From VRUE01 sp033856195 (lineage in GTDB: Bacteria; Actinomycetota; Thermoleophilia; Solirubrobacterales; 70-9): a DNA stretch of 64,000 bases. Of this stretch, positions 9,824 to 18,508 are shown one piece after another (within the stretch, counting starts at the first letter, position 1; each line of letters begins with the position of its first letter). The stretch lies in the NCBI GenBank assembly GCA_033856195.1, contig JAWVFL010000029.1, positions 62,001 to 126,000 of the forward strand, given 5' to 3'. Under the pieces are notes generated by a model, which was not told the origin of the DNA, made no database searches, and worked only from the letters and a program-made list of their open reading frames with translations. The translations under genes were made by a program, and so were the position numbers.

Positions 9824-11431
9824 TTGGCCTTGAAGCGCCTCGCCCTCATCTCCATGATCGTCGCCGTGCTCGCGTCCGGGACCGGCGTCGCTCAGGGCGC
9901 ACCCGTCCCCAAGCACCTCGGAGAAACCGCGACCGCGGCGACCTCGTTCGGCAACTGCGCTTGCACGTCGGTCCAGTTCGGGGACATCGGCACCGCGAAC
10001 AACTCCTACACCTTTCCTTTTTCCGGGGTGATCACCAAGAGCGGCTTCTACGTTGGCGAAGAAATCAACGCGGCCGATTGGGTGCAGATGCGCTCCTTTT
10101 CCCGCTCCGGGACGAATCACGCAACCGTCACCGGCGATGGAGCCAAACACATGCTCCAGGGCCTGCCGTCCAAATCGGTCGGCACCTTCTACGAGCGCCT
10201 GCCGGTTAGTGCCCTCGGCGCGCTCGGTGCCCGCTACTCCATCGCCAGCGCGTTCATCGAAGCGACGCCGACCTACTTCAACAGCCCGAACACCGTCGAC
10301 GAAGTCCTCGGCGCACCCGCGAGCCTGGCCGTGGGCGATTCGTTTGAAGCCACACCCTCAAAAAAACTGCGCGTCAACGTCGAAGCGGTGCTCGAGCCCG
10401 ACGAAGACCACGACACCTACGGCGACGTCTCGCAGGACCTCTGCCCGGCCTCGCCGATCGGCGGCGGCCCCTGCTCGGGCGCGCTCTTCGGCAGCGACCT
10501 GCAGGAGGCGCACTCCGGCGGTGGCGGCAGCATCTTCGAACCCCTCCTCGTCCAAAAGACGGTTGATGGGGCCTCGACTGCCCTTCCCTTTGACGGCGTC
10601 GTCGTTCGCTGGCGCGTGCTCTTTTCGCACAGCGATGAGTTCCGCGTCCGAGTCCTCAGCCCGCAGGGCTCGGCCCTAAAAGTCCTCAGCTCGAGCGCGG
10701 TCGAGTCGGTCAGCGTCGAACCCAGCCCGCCGATTGGCAAGGTCACGAGCTTCGCGACGCGGCTGCCGATTCCGGCTGGTTCCTACGTCGGCCTGGCGTC
10801 GCCCACGAAATCCCTGGCACCGATCGCGCTCAACGTCTCCGGCGCGAGCGCGACGGAATATCACGATGCTGCCGATGGGTCCGTGATCTCAGCTCCCGGT
10901 ACTGCCCGTGCGTGGGAGGTGGCCTACGACGCCGACATCGAGCCCGACGCCGACCACGATGGCTTCGGTGACATCACTCAGGACAGTTGTCCTGGCGCCG
11001 CTACCGTGCATGACGGCCAGTGCCCCGTGATCGACGACTTGCCACCCGCCGCGACGCCGAAGATCACCGGCCTCGAAGTCGCGCCGAAGAAATTCCGCGT
11101 CAAGGCCAAAGGCACCAGCGCGAAACTGAAGCTGACCCTCTCGCGCGAAGCCACGGTTTCCTTCGGCATCGAAGCGAAGAAGATCTGCGGCGGCAAAGGC
11201 AAAGGCAGGAAAGCGCGCTGCAAGTCCGGCTTCCGCGCGGTGCAGACGATCACTCAGAGGCTTTCCGGGGGCCAAGACGCAGTCCCCTTCAGCGCTCGCC
11301 TGCGCAGCCAAGCTCCGCTTCGACCCGGTAGCTACCGGGTCACCGCGGTGCCGACCGCGGGAGGCGTCACCGGCAAGGCGGCGCAGGCCACCTTCGCGGT
11401 GCTGCAGCCGCGCCACCGCGCCGGCCACTGA
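9824..11431 (+). CDS. Secreted calcium-binding-repeat protein, unknown function
   Basis: TTG start at 9824 (a second TTG at 9830 is equally likely), then a signal peptide (LALISMIVAVLASGTGVAQG). About 535 aa. Two related beta modules each end in a thrombospondin-3-like calcium loop: DHDTYGDVSQDLCP near residue 195 and DHDGFGDITQDSCP near 372. The C-terminus (about 408-535) is a separate Lys-rich beta module with a short basic Cys loop (KKICGGKGKGRK), a type seen in Solirubrobacterales exoproteins. Export and calcium binding are inferred from the motifs; the ligand is unknown. Confidence 0.7.
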   Translation: MALKRLALISMIVAVLASGTGVAQGAPVPKHLGETATAATSFGNCACTSVQFGDIGTANNSYTFPFSGVITKSGFYVGEEINAADWVQMRSFSRSGTNHATVTGDGAKHMLQGLPSKSVGTFYERLPVSALGALGARYSIASAFIEATPTYFNSPNTVDEVLGAPASLAVGDSFEATPSKKLRVNVEAVLEPDEDHDTYGDVSQDLCPASPIGGGPCSGALFGSDLQEAHSGGGGSIFEPLLVQKTVDGASTALPFDGVVVRWRVLFSHSDEFRVRVLSPQGSALKVLSSSAVESVSVEPSPPIGKVTSFATRLPIPAGSYVGLASPTKSLAPIALNVSGASATEYHDAADGSVISAPGTARAWEVAYDADIEPDADHDGFGDITQDSCPGAATVHDGQCPVIDDLPPAATPKITGLEVAPKKFRVKAKGTSAKLKLTLSREATVSFGIEAKKICGGKGKGRKARCKSGFRAVQTITQRLSGGQDAVPFSARLRSQAPLRPGSYRVTAVPTAGGVTGKAAQATFAVLQPRHRAGH

Positions 11432-11511
11432 GCCCTGCCCCGACGCTCCAGATTGTCCAGACCGCGATCGTCGGCTTATTTACTGCGCGTGTCCCTTATA
11501 GTCGCGCCTCG

Positions 11512-13428
11512 ATGAGGGGACGAGCGAGGTATGTGCTTGGGTGCCTGGGGGCGGTCCTGACAGCGTGCGCTGCCTTTGCGCCTGTAGCCGCGGCGGAATG
11601 GCTGCCGCCCGTGGATATCTCCGCAGCGAGCGAACATGTCGGTAGCCCGCACGTCGTGCTCGACTCCGAAGGGAACGCGACCGCGGTCTGGGATCGCTGG
11701 AACGGGACTGACACCGTGGTCGAAAGCTCCTACCGGCCGGCCGGCGAAGGGTGGGAAGCACCCGTCGATCTCTCCGAGCCAGAACTGGAAGGGGAAGTGG
11801 TGCCGGGCGCCAATGACGCTCAGTCGCCGCGGATCGCCGTTGATCGCAACAACAACGTGGCGGTTCTCTGGGAACGCTATGCGGGTACGAAGATCGTCCT
11901 GCAGTCGGTCGACCGGCCAGCTGGCGGCAGCTGGACTTCCCCCGTCGACATCGGGGAGGTCGGCCTGGGAGCCGCCCCCGAACCGTGGATCGCCGTCGAC
12001 TGGGAAGGGCGGGCGACCGCGGTTTGGAAGGACGATGGGGTGATCCAAACTGCCTTCCGCCCGTTTGCAGGCAACTGGGAAACGCCGGTTCCGCTCTCCG
12101 GCGAAGAAAGCTTTGTCCCGCAGGCGGCGATGGACGCCCGGGGTGACACGACCGTGGTCTGGATGCATTTCGACGGCTCGCACTACGTGGTCGAAAGCGC
12201 CTACCGGCCCGAAGGTGGCGCATGGGAATCGCCGACGCTGGTCTCGGAGCCGGGGGAAGAAGGCGGCAATCCGCACGTCGCCCTCGATGCCAGCGGGGAC
12301 TCTCTCGTCGCCTGGCGGGGCGAAGACGGAGGAGAGGAATTCGTTCGCGCCGCCTACAGGCCCGTGGGCGGGTCGTGGGGAGCGGCCGCCAATGTCTCCA
12401 ACGAAGGCGAAGCTGTGCAGTCGGTGCGCGATGCGGTGGACCCGGACGGAAACGCGATCGTGGCGTGGGCCGGCAACACCGGCGAAGAAGGGGGTCACGA
12501 GATCGTCCACGCAGCCTTCAAGCCCGTCGGGGGCGAATGGGAAGCGCCGGCCGAATTGTCGGCTGGGGGCGGGAACTCGTTCCCCTCGGACGTGGTCTTC
12601 GATACCGGCGGCAACGCCGCGCTGGTCTGGCAGCGCTGGGACGGCACGAGCAACGTGGTGCAGGCTTCCTACAGGCCGGTTGGCGAAGACTGGGAGCCCG
12701 CGGTCGATCTCTCCGAAGAAGGCAAGCAGGGCATGGACGCCGTGGTCGTCCTCGATGCTCCCGGCGATTCGACGGCGGCCGATGGGCACGCCACCGCAGT
12801 CTGGGTGAGCGAGGAAGACACTTGCACCGGCGCCAAAGAACCGTGTCACAGCGACGTGGTGCAGGCAGCCGGTTACGACCCCGACGGGATGCCGGAGGTC
12901 GAGCTTGAAATCCCGGAGACGGGCACCGCCGGGGAACCAATCGAGATCTCGACGCCGAACGAGGGCCTGTTCGCGCCGTTGCTCGAGTTCGGCGACGGCG
13001 AAAGCATCGCCGACACCGAAGCGAGCCACGTCTATGAAGATCCGGGCGAATACGAAGTGACCCTCGGCGGCGCCGAGCTGCTCGGCTACCGGGCGAGCGC
13101 TCAGCGCACGATCACGATCGCGGCGGCTGGGCCCAAAGGCGAAGGCGAACCGGAAGCCGAACCATCCGAGCCGACTGCAAAAACCAGCGCCGGCGTCCCC
13201 ATCGCCACGGGGCCGAGCAGCGGTTCCGCGCCGGCCGGCTCCCCTCCGTCGGCGCAGTGCCTTGCGGCCGAGGCGGCCCGCGATTCAGCCCGCGGTCAAC
13301 TCCGGGTGCTCAGCGCCAGATTGGGTCACGCAGGCAGCACCAAAGAAGCCCACCGCCTGGCTGCGGCAAAGCGGTCGAAGGCGGCTGTTCTGCGGCGAGC
13401 CCGTCATCGCGTCGCGGTTGCCTGCTGA
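11512..13428 (+). CDS. Secreted beta-propeller-like repeat protein with PKD domain
   Basis: ATG at 11512, with a TATAGT hexamer (11497-11502) only about 10 bp upstream. The message may be leaderless. After a signal peptide come repeats of about 60 aa built around an A-x-D-x-x-GNA-x-x-VW strand and a YRP-x-G-x-x-W-x-x-P turn. Seven YRP-like copies plus an N-terminal WLPPVDIS start imply 7-8 blades. A PKD-type module follows (FGDGESIADTEASHVYEDPGEYEV, near residue 490), then an Ala/Glu/Pro linker and a C-terminal Arg-rich helix. Likely an extracellular binding protein; no catalytic residues recognised. Confidence 0.75.
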   Translation: MRGRARYVLGCLGAVLTACAAFAPVAAAEWLPPVDISAASEHVGSPHVVLDSEGNATAVWDRWNGTDTVVESSYRPAGEGWEAPVDLSEPELEGEVVPGANDAQSPRIAVDRNNNVAVLWERYAGTKIVLQSVDRPAGGSWTSPVDIGEVGLGAAPEPWIAVDWEGRATAVWKDDGVIQTAFRPFAGNWETPVPLSGEESFVPQAAMDARGDTTVVWMHFDGSHYVVESAYRPEGGAWESPTLVSEPGEEGGNPHVALDASGDSLVAWRGEDGGEEFVRAAYRPVGGSWGAAANVSNEGEAVQSVRDAVDPDGNAIVAWAGNTGEEGGHEIVHAAFKPVGGEWEAPAELSAGGGNSFPSDVVFDTGGNAALVWQRWDGTSNVVQASYRPVGEDWEPAVDLSEEGKQGMDAVVVLDAPGDSTAADGHATAVWVSEEDTCTGAKEPCHSDVVQAAGYDPDGMPEVELEIPETGTAGEPIEISTPNEGLFAPLLEFGDGESIADTEASHVYEDPGEYEVTLGGAELLGYRASAQRTITIAAAGPKGEGEPEAEPSEPTAKTSAGVPIATGPSSGSAPAGSPPSAQCLAAEAARDSARGQLRVLSARLGHAGSTKEAHRLAAAKRSKAAVLRRARHRVAVAC

Positions 13429-13477
13429 GGGAAGGAGCCTTGCCGGTTCGCGGCCGACTGCTTCATTTGCTTCAATC

Positions 13478-13503
13478 GGATCACCAGAGAAAGGAGGTGG
13501 TCC
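13478..13503 (+). promoter_or_regulatory. Hairpin occluding a very strong Shine-Dalgarno
   Basis: GGATCACC (13478-13485) can pair with GGTGGTCC (13496-13503), giving 8 bp including one G-U, around the loop AGAGAAAGGA. The right side is part of AGAAAGGAGGTGGTCC (13488-13503). That sequence matches the complement of the 3' end of 16S rRNA at 15 of 16 positions, with a G-U at the other. The left arm repeats the rRNA-like GGATCACC. Confidence 0.55.
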
Positions 13504-13507
13504 TAAC

Positions 13508-13552
13508 TTGATTCACATGCTTAATGGGACTCTGGAGGTGCCGGGCCGCTAG
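13508..13552 (+). CDS. Candidate 14-aa leader-type ORF
   Basis: TTG start 4 bp after the extended Shine-Dalgarno at 13488-13503. The product would be a short peptide, MIHMLNGTLEVPGR, ending at TAG 13550-13552. An ATG three codons in is an alternative start. A GGCGCC-type hairpin follows immediately (about 13551-13573). I cannot assign a family. Support is the exceptional ribosome site, not codon statistics. The remaining DNA to 13711 holds further GC-rich hairpins and a terminator but no other gene. Confidence 0.35.
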   Translation: MIHMLNGTLEVPGR

Positions 13553-13664
13553 GCGCCGCACTGTTTCGGGCGCCCGGTGGAATCCACCCCGGGCACCGGC
13601 GAGCAGGGAATGCCGGGCGTTGTCCCACCCGGTTGCGGTTTCCGTGTTCGTTTCACGCACCTGG

Positions 13665-13690
13665 CCAGGGCCGCCTCCGGGCGGCCCTGG
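13665..13690. terminator. Rho-independent terminator between convergent genes
   Basis: CCAGGGCCGCC and GGCGGCCCTGG form a perfect 11-bp stem with a TCCG loop, followed by TGTTTCTC on the plus strand. It ends transcripts from the 13.4-kb side and lies just past the 3' end of the minus-strand reductase. Confidence 0.7.
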
Positions 13691-13711
13691 TGTTTCTCAG
13701 GCCGGCGACGC

Positions 13712-14599
13712 TCAGTCGCCGGCCCTGCTCAACTGCTCGAACTCCTCGTCCGTCAACTCGACCTCGGTCGCCGCGACGTTTTCCTCCAGGTGCTCGACCG
13801 ATGACGTGCCGGGGATCGGCACGATGACGGGCGAGCGGCGCAGCAGCCAGGCGAGGGCGATCTGGCCAGTGCTGGCGCCGTGCGCGTCGGCCACTTCGGC
13901 GGCAGTGCCGCCCGGCTTCGCCAGATCGCCCGCCGCCAGCGGGAACCAGGGGAAGAAGCAGATGTCGAGCTCCTCGCAGCGGTCGAGGACGTCCTCGGAG
14001 TCGCGGTCGCCCAGGTTGAAGCGGTTCTGCACTGAGACGACCTCGACGACCTGGCGTGCCTGTTCGAGCTGGTCCACGGAGACGTTGGAGGTGCCGACGC
14101 GGCGGACCTTGCCCTCGTCCTGAAGCTCCTTGATCGCGCCGACCGAGTCCTCGTATGGGACCGCGTCGTCGGGAGAGTGCAGCTGGTAGAGGTCGATCTG
14201 GTCGACCCGCAAGCGCCGCAGAGATTCTTCGCAGGCCTGCTTGAGATGGTCCGGGTGCCCGTTGCGGGGCCACTCGCCGGGACCGGTTCGTTCCAGACCG
14301 CCCTTCGTCGCGATCGTCATGCCGTCGTACGGATGGAGGACCTCGGCGATCAGATCCTCGCTCACCTCGGGTCCGTATGAGTCGGCGGTGTCGATCAGGT
14401 TGATGCCGACCTCCGCGACTCGCCTCAGCACCGCCCTGGCTTCCGCGGGGTCCTTTGGCGGGCCCCAGACTCCCTCGCCGGTGATCCGCATTGCGCCGAA
14501 GCCCAGGCGCCGGACCTTGATGTCCTCGCCGAGCTCGAGCGTTCCCGCCGAGCTGTCGGTCAGCTCCGTTGTTGTCGGCATTCGATTCGGTTCTCCCAT
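13712..14599 (-). CDS. Aldo/keto reductase
   Basis: 295 aa; an ATG six codons in (14581) is an alternative start. The AKR (beta/alpha)8 fold is clear, with the catalytic tetrad Asp and Tyr in NLIDTADSYG, Lys in TIATKGG and His in DLYQLHSPDD. The C-terminal NADPH-binding segment is VIVPIPGTSSVEHLEEN. It reduces carbonyls with NADPH; the particular substrate is not predictable. Close relatives act on small aldehydes in stress. Divergent from a VOC-family gene. Confidence 0.92.
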   Translation of the reverse strand: MGEPNRMPTTTELTDSSAGTLELGEDIKVRRLGFGAMRITGEGVWGPPKDPAEARAVLRRVAEVGINLIDTADSYGPEVSEDLIAEVLHPYDGMTIATKGGLERTGPGEWPRNGHPDHLKQACEESLRRLRVDQIDLYQLHSPDDAVPYEDSVGAIKELQDEGKVRRVGTSNVSVDQLEQARQVVEVVSVQNRFNLGDRDSEDVLDRCEELDICFFPWFPLAAGDLAKPGGTAAEVADAHGASTGQIALAWLLRRSPVIVPIPGTSSVEHLEENVAATEVELTDEEFEQLSRAGD

Positions 14600-14667
14600 C
14601 GCATAGCTTGCTCGCCGGGTACCCGCTGAGCTACCGTCGCATGCGCCCGCCCGAGACTGGAGGAATC

Positions 14668-15039
14668 GTGATCAGCAAGACCGACTTCATCGGCGTCCCC
14701 TCGACCGACAGCGACAGGACCCGACGCTTCTATGTGGAGACCCTTGGCCTGCGGCCAGACGAGCGAGGCCAGTACGAGTTCTGGGCGGGGGAGACCTGCT
14801 TCGGCATCTGGGAGCCCGCCAAGTTCGGAATGGAGTTCGCGCCGCAGAAAAACGCGCATCCGGCGCTTCACGTCGATGACGTGGCGGCCACTCGTGCGGA
14901 GCTCGAGGCGAAGGGCGTCGAGTTCGCCGGCGAGGTCATGGATACCGGGGTTTGCCACATGGCCTTCTTCACCGATCCAGACGGCAACGACCTGATGCTG
15001 CACCACCGCTACGCGCCCTACGGCGACCAAGTGGCGTAA
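14668..15039 (+). CDS. VOC-family (glyoxalase/dioxygenase superfamily) protein
   Basis: GTG at 14668 with GGAGG 5 bp upstream; the longer frame reaching back into the reductase gene is non-coding. 123 aa, one vicinal-oxygen-chelate unit of two beta-alpha-beta-beta-beta modules: FIGVPSTDSDRTRRFYVETLGL at the start, HPALHVDDVAATRAELEAKGV in the middle and MAFFTDPDGNDLMLHHRY at the end. The metal-ligand pattern is only partly recognisable. It overlaps the next gene by one base (TAATG), so the two are coupled. Confidence 0.85.
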   Translation: MISKTDFIGVPSTDSDRTRRFYVETLGLRPDERGQYEFWAGETCFGIWEPAKFGMEFAPQKNAHPALHVDDVAATRAELEAKGVEFAGEVMDTGVCHMAFFTDPDGNDLMLHHRYAPYGDQVA

Positions 15040-15713
15040 TGCAGACGGCGCGGACCAAGCTGCGCCGCAAGCCGAAGCGCGGCTCCCACGAGCGGGCCGT
15101 GATCGAGGCGATCTTCGACGAGGCGCTCGTCTCCCACCTCGGAGTTCTCGACGGCGGGATGCCGGTGGTGATCCCGACCCTGCACGTGCGGGTGGAGTCT
15201 CACGTCTATCTGCACGGATCGGCCGCCAGTCGCGCCCTGCGGGAGTCCAAGGGAGCGGAGGTCTGCCTGACCGCGACCCTGGTCGATGGCCTGGTGCTGG
15301 CGCGCGCGGCGATACACCACTCGGCGAACTACCGCTCGGCGATGCTCTTCGGCGCGGGGGAGTGGATCGAGGAGAGCGAGGAGAAGCTCGTCGCGCTCGA
15401 GGCGCTGGTCGAGAAGATCGTCCCGGGCCGCTGGGCGGATGCCCGCGTCCCTACCGGGAAGGAGTTGCGGGCCACGGCGCTGGTCCGGATCCCGCTCGAG
15501 GAGGCCTCGGCCAAGGTCCGGACTGGGCCTCCCATTGACGATGAGTCTGACCTCGAGCTGCCCGTCTGGGCAGGGGTGGTCGGCCTGTCCACGGTCACCG
15601 GCACGCCCGAGCCGGACGAATTGCTCGCGCCGGGGACCCAGCCTCCTGCGTATCTCGGTGAGCTGCTTGCGGCGGCAGGTCCGCCGGCCGTGGAGTCGAA
15701 GCTGCGGGCATGA
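15039..15713 (+). CDS. Pyridoxamine 5'-phosphate oxidase-related FMN-binding protein
   Basis: 224 aa with the split-barrel flavin fold of the PPOX class. Visible features are the opening helix ERAVIEAIFDEALVSHLGV, the strand pair VVIPTLHVRVESHVYLHG, the S-x-ALRESKGAEVCLTATLVDGLVLARA segment and the YRSAMLFGAGEWI strand. Members are nitroreductase- or deazaflavin/FMN-linked enzymes and antibiotic-resistance NimA relatives. The exact activity is unknown. The ATG overlaps the VOC stop by one base, and its own stop overlaps the next ATG (ATGA), giving a tightly coupled operon of three. Confidence 0.85.
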   Translation: MQTARTKLRRKPKRGSHERAVIEAIFDEALVSHLGVLDGGMPVVIPTLHVRVESHVYLHGSAASRALRESKGAEVCLTATLVDGLVLARAAIHHSANYRSAMLFGAGEWIEESEEKLVALEALVEKIVPGRWADARVPTGKELRATALVRIPLEEASAKVRTGPPIDDESDLELPVWAGVVGLSTVTGTPEPDELLAPGTQPPAYLGELLAAAGPPAVESKLRA

Positions 15714-16426
15714 AAAGAAAGCTCGACGTAGGCGGCACTCTCAGTCAGGTCTTCTCCACCTATGGCGACCAGGCGGGCGTGCTGCTGCCCGTCGCCTTCG
15801 GGCTCTTCCTGCTCGTTGCGCTGATCAACGGCATCCTCACCCAGAGCCTCATCCTGTTCCCGCTCGTGGTGGCGGTCACCGTCGTCGCCGGGACGCTCTA
15901 TCAGGGCATGGTCGTGGGACTGGTGCGCGACGTCCAGGACGGCCGCCGCGACTCTTCGGTCGGCGAGCTGATCGAGGCGACCTGGCCCGTGGTCCTGCCG
16001 CTGATCGGCGCCGGCATTCTCGCCGGCCTCGGGATCGGCGTCGGAATCCTGCTCTTTGTCATCCCCGGCCTGATCCTGCTGACGATCTGGGCCGTGATCG
16101 CGCCGGTGATCGTGGTCGAGCGCAGCGGCGTAATCGACGCCTTCGGCCGTTCCCGGGCGCTGGTCAAAGGCAACGGCTGGCAGGTCTTCGGCGTTATCTT
16201 CATCGCCTTCCTGATCACGGCAGTCGCCGGCCGGGTCCTCAATGCAATCGGCGCCAGTATCTCCGACAGCTTCGGCATGCAGGTGCTCGTCAGTGTGATC
16301 GCGTCGACGCTGACCGCGCCGATCACGGCCCTGGCCGCCGCGACGATCTATTTCCGCCTGCTTGCGATCAAGGAGGAGCCGGCTGATCCAGCCAGCGGCG
16401 CTCCTTCGCCCGCATCACCGGCGTAG
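15710..16426 (+). CDS. Multi-pass membrane protein (YciC/DUF975 or GDPD-membrane-domain like)
   Basis: 238 aa, coupled to the PPOX gene by ATGA. An N-terminal LDVGGTLSQVFSTYGDQAG amphipathic segment precedes about six hydrophobic spans, including VLLPVAFGLFLLVALI, LIGAGILAGLGIGVGILLFVIPGLILLTIW and VLVSVIASTLTAPITALAAATIYF. The turn W-x-x-x-APVIVVERSGVIDAFGRSRALVKGNGW is the hallmark of this family. Function unknown, probably membrane homeostasis. The last 59 bp overlap the convergent M55-like gene. Confidence 0.75.
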   Translation: MKRKLDVGGTLSQVFSTYGDQAGVLLPVAFGLFLLVALINGILTQSLILFPLVVAVTVVAGTLYQGMVVGLVRDVQDGRRDSSVGELIEATWPVVLPLIGAGILAGLGIGVGILLFVIPGLILLTIWAVIAPVIVVERSGVIDAFGRSRALVKGNGWQVFGVIFIAFLITAVAGRVLNAIGASISDSFGMQVLVSVIASTLTAPITALAAATIYFRLLAIKEEPADPASGAPSPASPA

Positions 16427-16883
16427 CGAGCAGGCTGCCGAGGCGTCGCTGAGCGGCGCGCAGGCGCGAGTCGTAGCCGGCGGGGAGGAGCTTGGCGAGC
16501 TGGCGGTACTCGCGCGAGACCTGGCTGGTCCTGAAGACGGTGGCGATCGCGATCCGCAGCTCCGCCGGGTATTGCCGAGCCGGGGGTGGATGCAGCGGCT
16601 CGGAGATCGCGGCGCCGATCGCCTCGGCCAGCTCTGCGTGGGTCGCGGCGACGTCGCGTGAGCGAGCCTTTGCACGACCGTCGCCCTCCTTGGTCTCGAC
16701 CAGGCGAGCGCTGCCCAGCTCGCCCTCATCGAGCTCATCGAGCATCCAGCGATCTCCGGCCACGACCAGCACCAGCACCCCTTCGGCGGCCAGGGCCTGG
16801 GCGTAGACGCGGACCTCGCTGAGCAGGCAATCGCCGCACTCGTCGATCCCGGTGATTCCCTCCATGTCGGCGGCGATCAGCAC
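16368..16883 (-). CDS. Shortened M55 (DppA-like) aminopeptidase relative, probably inactive
   Basis: 171 aa against about 270 for the D-aminopeptidase DppA family. The first 13 residues (LIAADMEGITGI) are the family's N-terminal metal-site strand. What follows (SEVRVYAQALAAEGVLVLVVAGD and beyond) aligns, from memory of the family, with the second half of the enzyme. About 110-120 central residues are missing, and they would carry the two zinc-ligand histidines and the catalytic histidine. The Asp/Glu pair and the later Glu are kept. Most likely an in-frame internal deletion. Start at 16883; it overlaps the membrane-protein gene. Confidence 0.65.
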   Translation of the reverse strand: MLIAADMEGITGIDECGDCLLSEVRVYAQALAAEGVLVLVVAGDRWMLDELDEGELGSARLVETKEGDGRAKARSRDVAATHAELAEAIGAAISEPLHPPPARQYPAELRIAIATVFRTSQVSREYRQLAKLLPAGYDSRLRAAQRRLGSLLATPVMRAKERRWLDQPAPP

Positions 16884-16909
16884 GTTTACGGCGAGTCACC
16901 CTAGTCCAG

Positions 16910-18502
16910 GTGGATTTGGCGGGCCCATCGCTATGTGAGATCCGCACCCTCAGCCTGGCTGACCAGCCAGCATGCGAGAATGCCCGAGGCTTGATCGCGA
17001 ACGGGGAACCCATCGAGCACCTCGACGTGCTGATCGTCGGTGCCGGGATTTCCGGCATCGGCTCTGCCTACCACTTGCAGGAGCGCTGCCCGGGGAAGAG
17101 TTACGCGATCCTCGAGGCGCGCGACGACCTCGGCGGCACCTGGGACCTGTTCCGCTACCCCGGCATTCGCTCGGACTCCGACATGCACACGCTTGGCTTT
17201 CGGTTCAAGCCCTGGACCGCCCCGAAGGCGATCGCCGATGGCGATTCGATCCTCGACTACGTTCGGGAGACGGCGCAGGAGAACGGGATCGATAGGAAGA
17301 TCCGCTTCGGCCACCGTGTCATACGCGCCGAGTGGTCGACGGCGGACTCGCTCTGGAACGTCGAAGCCGAACGCACCGACAGCGGTGAGACCGTGCAGCT
17401 GACCTGCGGTTACTTCTGGTCGTGCACCGGCTACTACAGCTACGACCAGGGCTACACGCCGGAGTTCGCGGGGAGGGAGCGCTTCGAGGGCCAGATCGTC
17501 CATCCACAGCACTGGCCCGAGAACCTCGAGTACGCCGGCAAGCGCGTCGTCGTGATCGGCAGCGGCGCCACCGCCGTGACGCTGGTGCCGGCAATGGCCG
17601 AGATGGCCGCGCAGGTGACGATGCTGCAGCGCTCGCCCACCTACATCATCTCGATGCCGGGCGAGGACCCGATCGCCAGGGCGATCCGCCGGGTGCTGCC
17701 GATCAAGGCCGCCTACGCGCTGATCCGCTGGAAGAACGTCCTCCTGCAGATGGGCAGCTACAAGCTCAGCAGGAGTCGCCCTGCCTTCGTCAGGAAGCTC
17801 ATTCGCAAGGGAAACGAGCGCTCGCTGCCGGCCGGCTATGACGTCGAGACTCATTTCAAACCTCCCTACAACCCGTGGGACCAGCGCCTGTGCCTGGTGC
17901 CCGACGGGGACCTCTTCAAGGCAATCCGCTCGGGCAGCGCCGAGATCGTCACCGACCGGATCGAGACCTTCACCGAGAGTGGGATCAAGCTTGAGTCCGG
18001 CGCCGAGCTGGAGGCCGACGTGATCATCACGGCGACCGGCCTCAACGTGCTCTTCCTCGGCGGCGTGGAGATCGCCGTCGACGGCGAGGCGGTCGACTTC
18101 CCTACGCGGATGGCTTACAAGGGCATGATGCTCAACGACATCCCGAACTTCGTCTTCACCCTTGGCTACACCAATGCCTCCTGGACGCTCAAGGCCGATC
18201 TCACCTCCGAGTACGTCTGCCGCCTGCTCAACCACATGGACGCGCACGGATACTCACAGTGCGTTCCGGAGATCACCGACCCATCGGTCACCGAGGAGCC
18301 GATCCTCGACTTCAACGCCGGCTACGTCCTGCGCGCTCTCGACAAACTGCCCAAACAGGGCTCGAAGGAGCCCTGGAAGCTGCGCCAGAACTACGTGCTC
18401 GACACCAGGGAGATCCGCCGCGGCTCGATCGACGACGGCGCGATGCGCTTCTCCAGCCCGGCGCGGCAGACCCAGCCGCCGCTGGAGACCGTCGCCGGCT
18501 GA
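16910..18502 (+). CDS. ethA: EthA-like FAD-dependent Baeyer-Villiger monooxygenase
   Basis: 530 aa from GTG 16910; similarity to mycobacterial EthA starts near residue 36, so a TTG at 16991 may be the true start. The FAD Rossmann motif is GAGISGIG, the NADPH Rossmann motif GSGATAVT, and the BVMO fingerprint F-x-G-x-x-x-H-x-x-x-W appears as RFEGQIVHPQHW. The long motif GGTWDLFRYPGIRSDSDM and the C-terminal DELPKQGS-like tail match EthA closely. It oxygenates ketones or thioamides with NADPH and O2; the natural substrate is unknown. No EthR-type repressor is next to it. It is followed 6 bp later by a flavodoxin-like gene, probably co-transcribed. Confidence 0.88.
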   Translation: MDLAGPSLCEIRTLSLADQPACENARGLIANGEPIEHLDVLIVGAGISGIGSAYHLQERCPGKSYAILEARDDLGGTWDLFRYPGIRSDSDMHTLGFRFKPWTAPKAIADGDSILDYVRETAQENGIDRKIRFGHRVIRAEWSTADSLWNVEAERTDSGETVQLTCGYFWSCTGYYSYDQGYTPEFAGRERFEGQIVHPQHWPENLEYAGKRVVVIGSGATAVTLVPAMAEMAAQVTMLQRSPTYIISMPGEDPIARAIRRVLPIKAAYALIRWKNVLLQMGSYKLSRSRPAFVRKLIRKGNERSLPAGYDVETHFKPPYNPWDQRLCLVPDGDLFKAIRSGSAEIVTDRIETFTESGIKLESGAELEADVIITATGLNVLFLGGVEIAVDGEAVDFPTRMAYKGMMLNDIPNFVFTLGYTNASWTLKADLTSEYVCRLLNHMDAHGYSQCVPEITDPSVTEEPILDFNAGYVLRALDKLPKQGSKEPWKLRQNYVLDTREIRRGSIDDGAMRFSSPARQTQPPLETVAG

Positions 18503-18508
18503 GCAAGA

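Noticed and set aside
11476..13029. 517-codon minus-strand frame opposite the beta-propeller gene
   Set aside because: Its apparent repeats mirror the propeller repeats on the other strand. There is no signal or domain, and the plus-strand frame has a signal peptide and PKD motif.
13262..13552. 96-codon plus-strand frame running into the 14-aa peptide
   Set aside because: Most of it overlaps the end of the propeller gene in another frame. Only the last codons follow a ribosome site, so the short ORF is the better reading.
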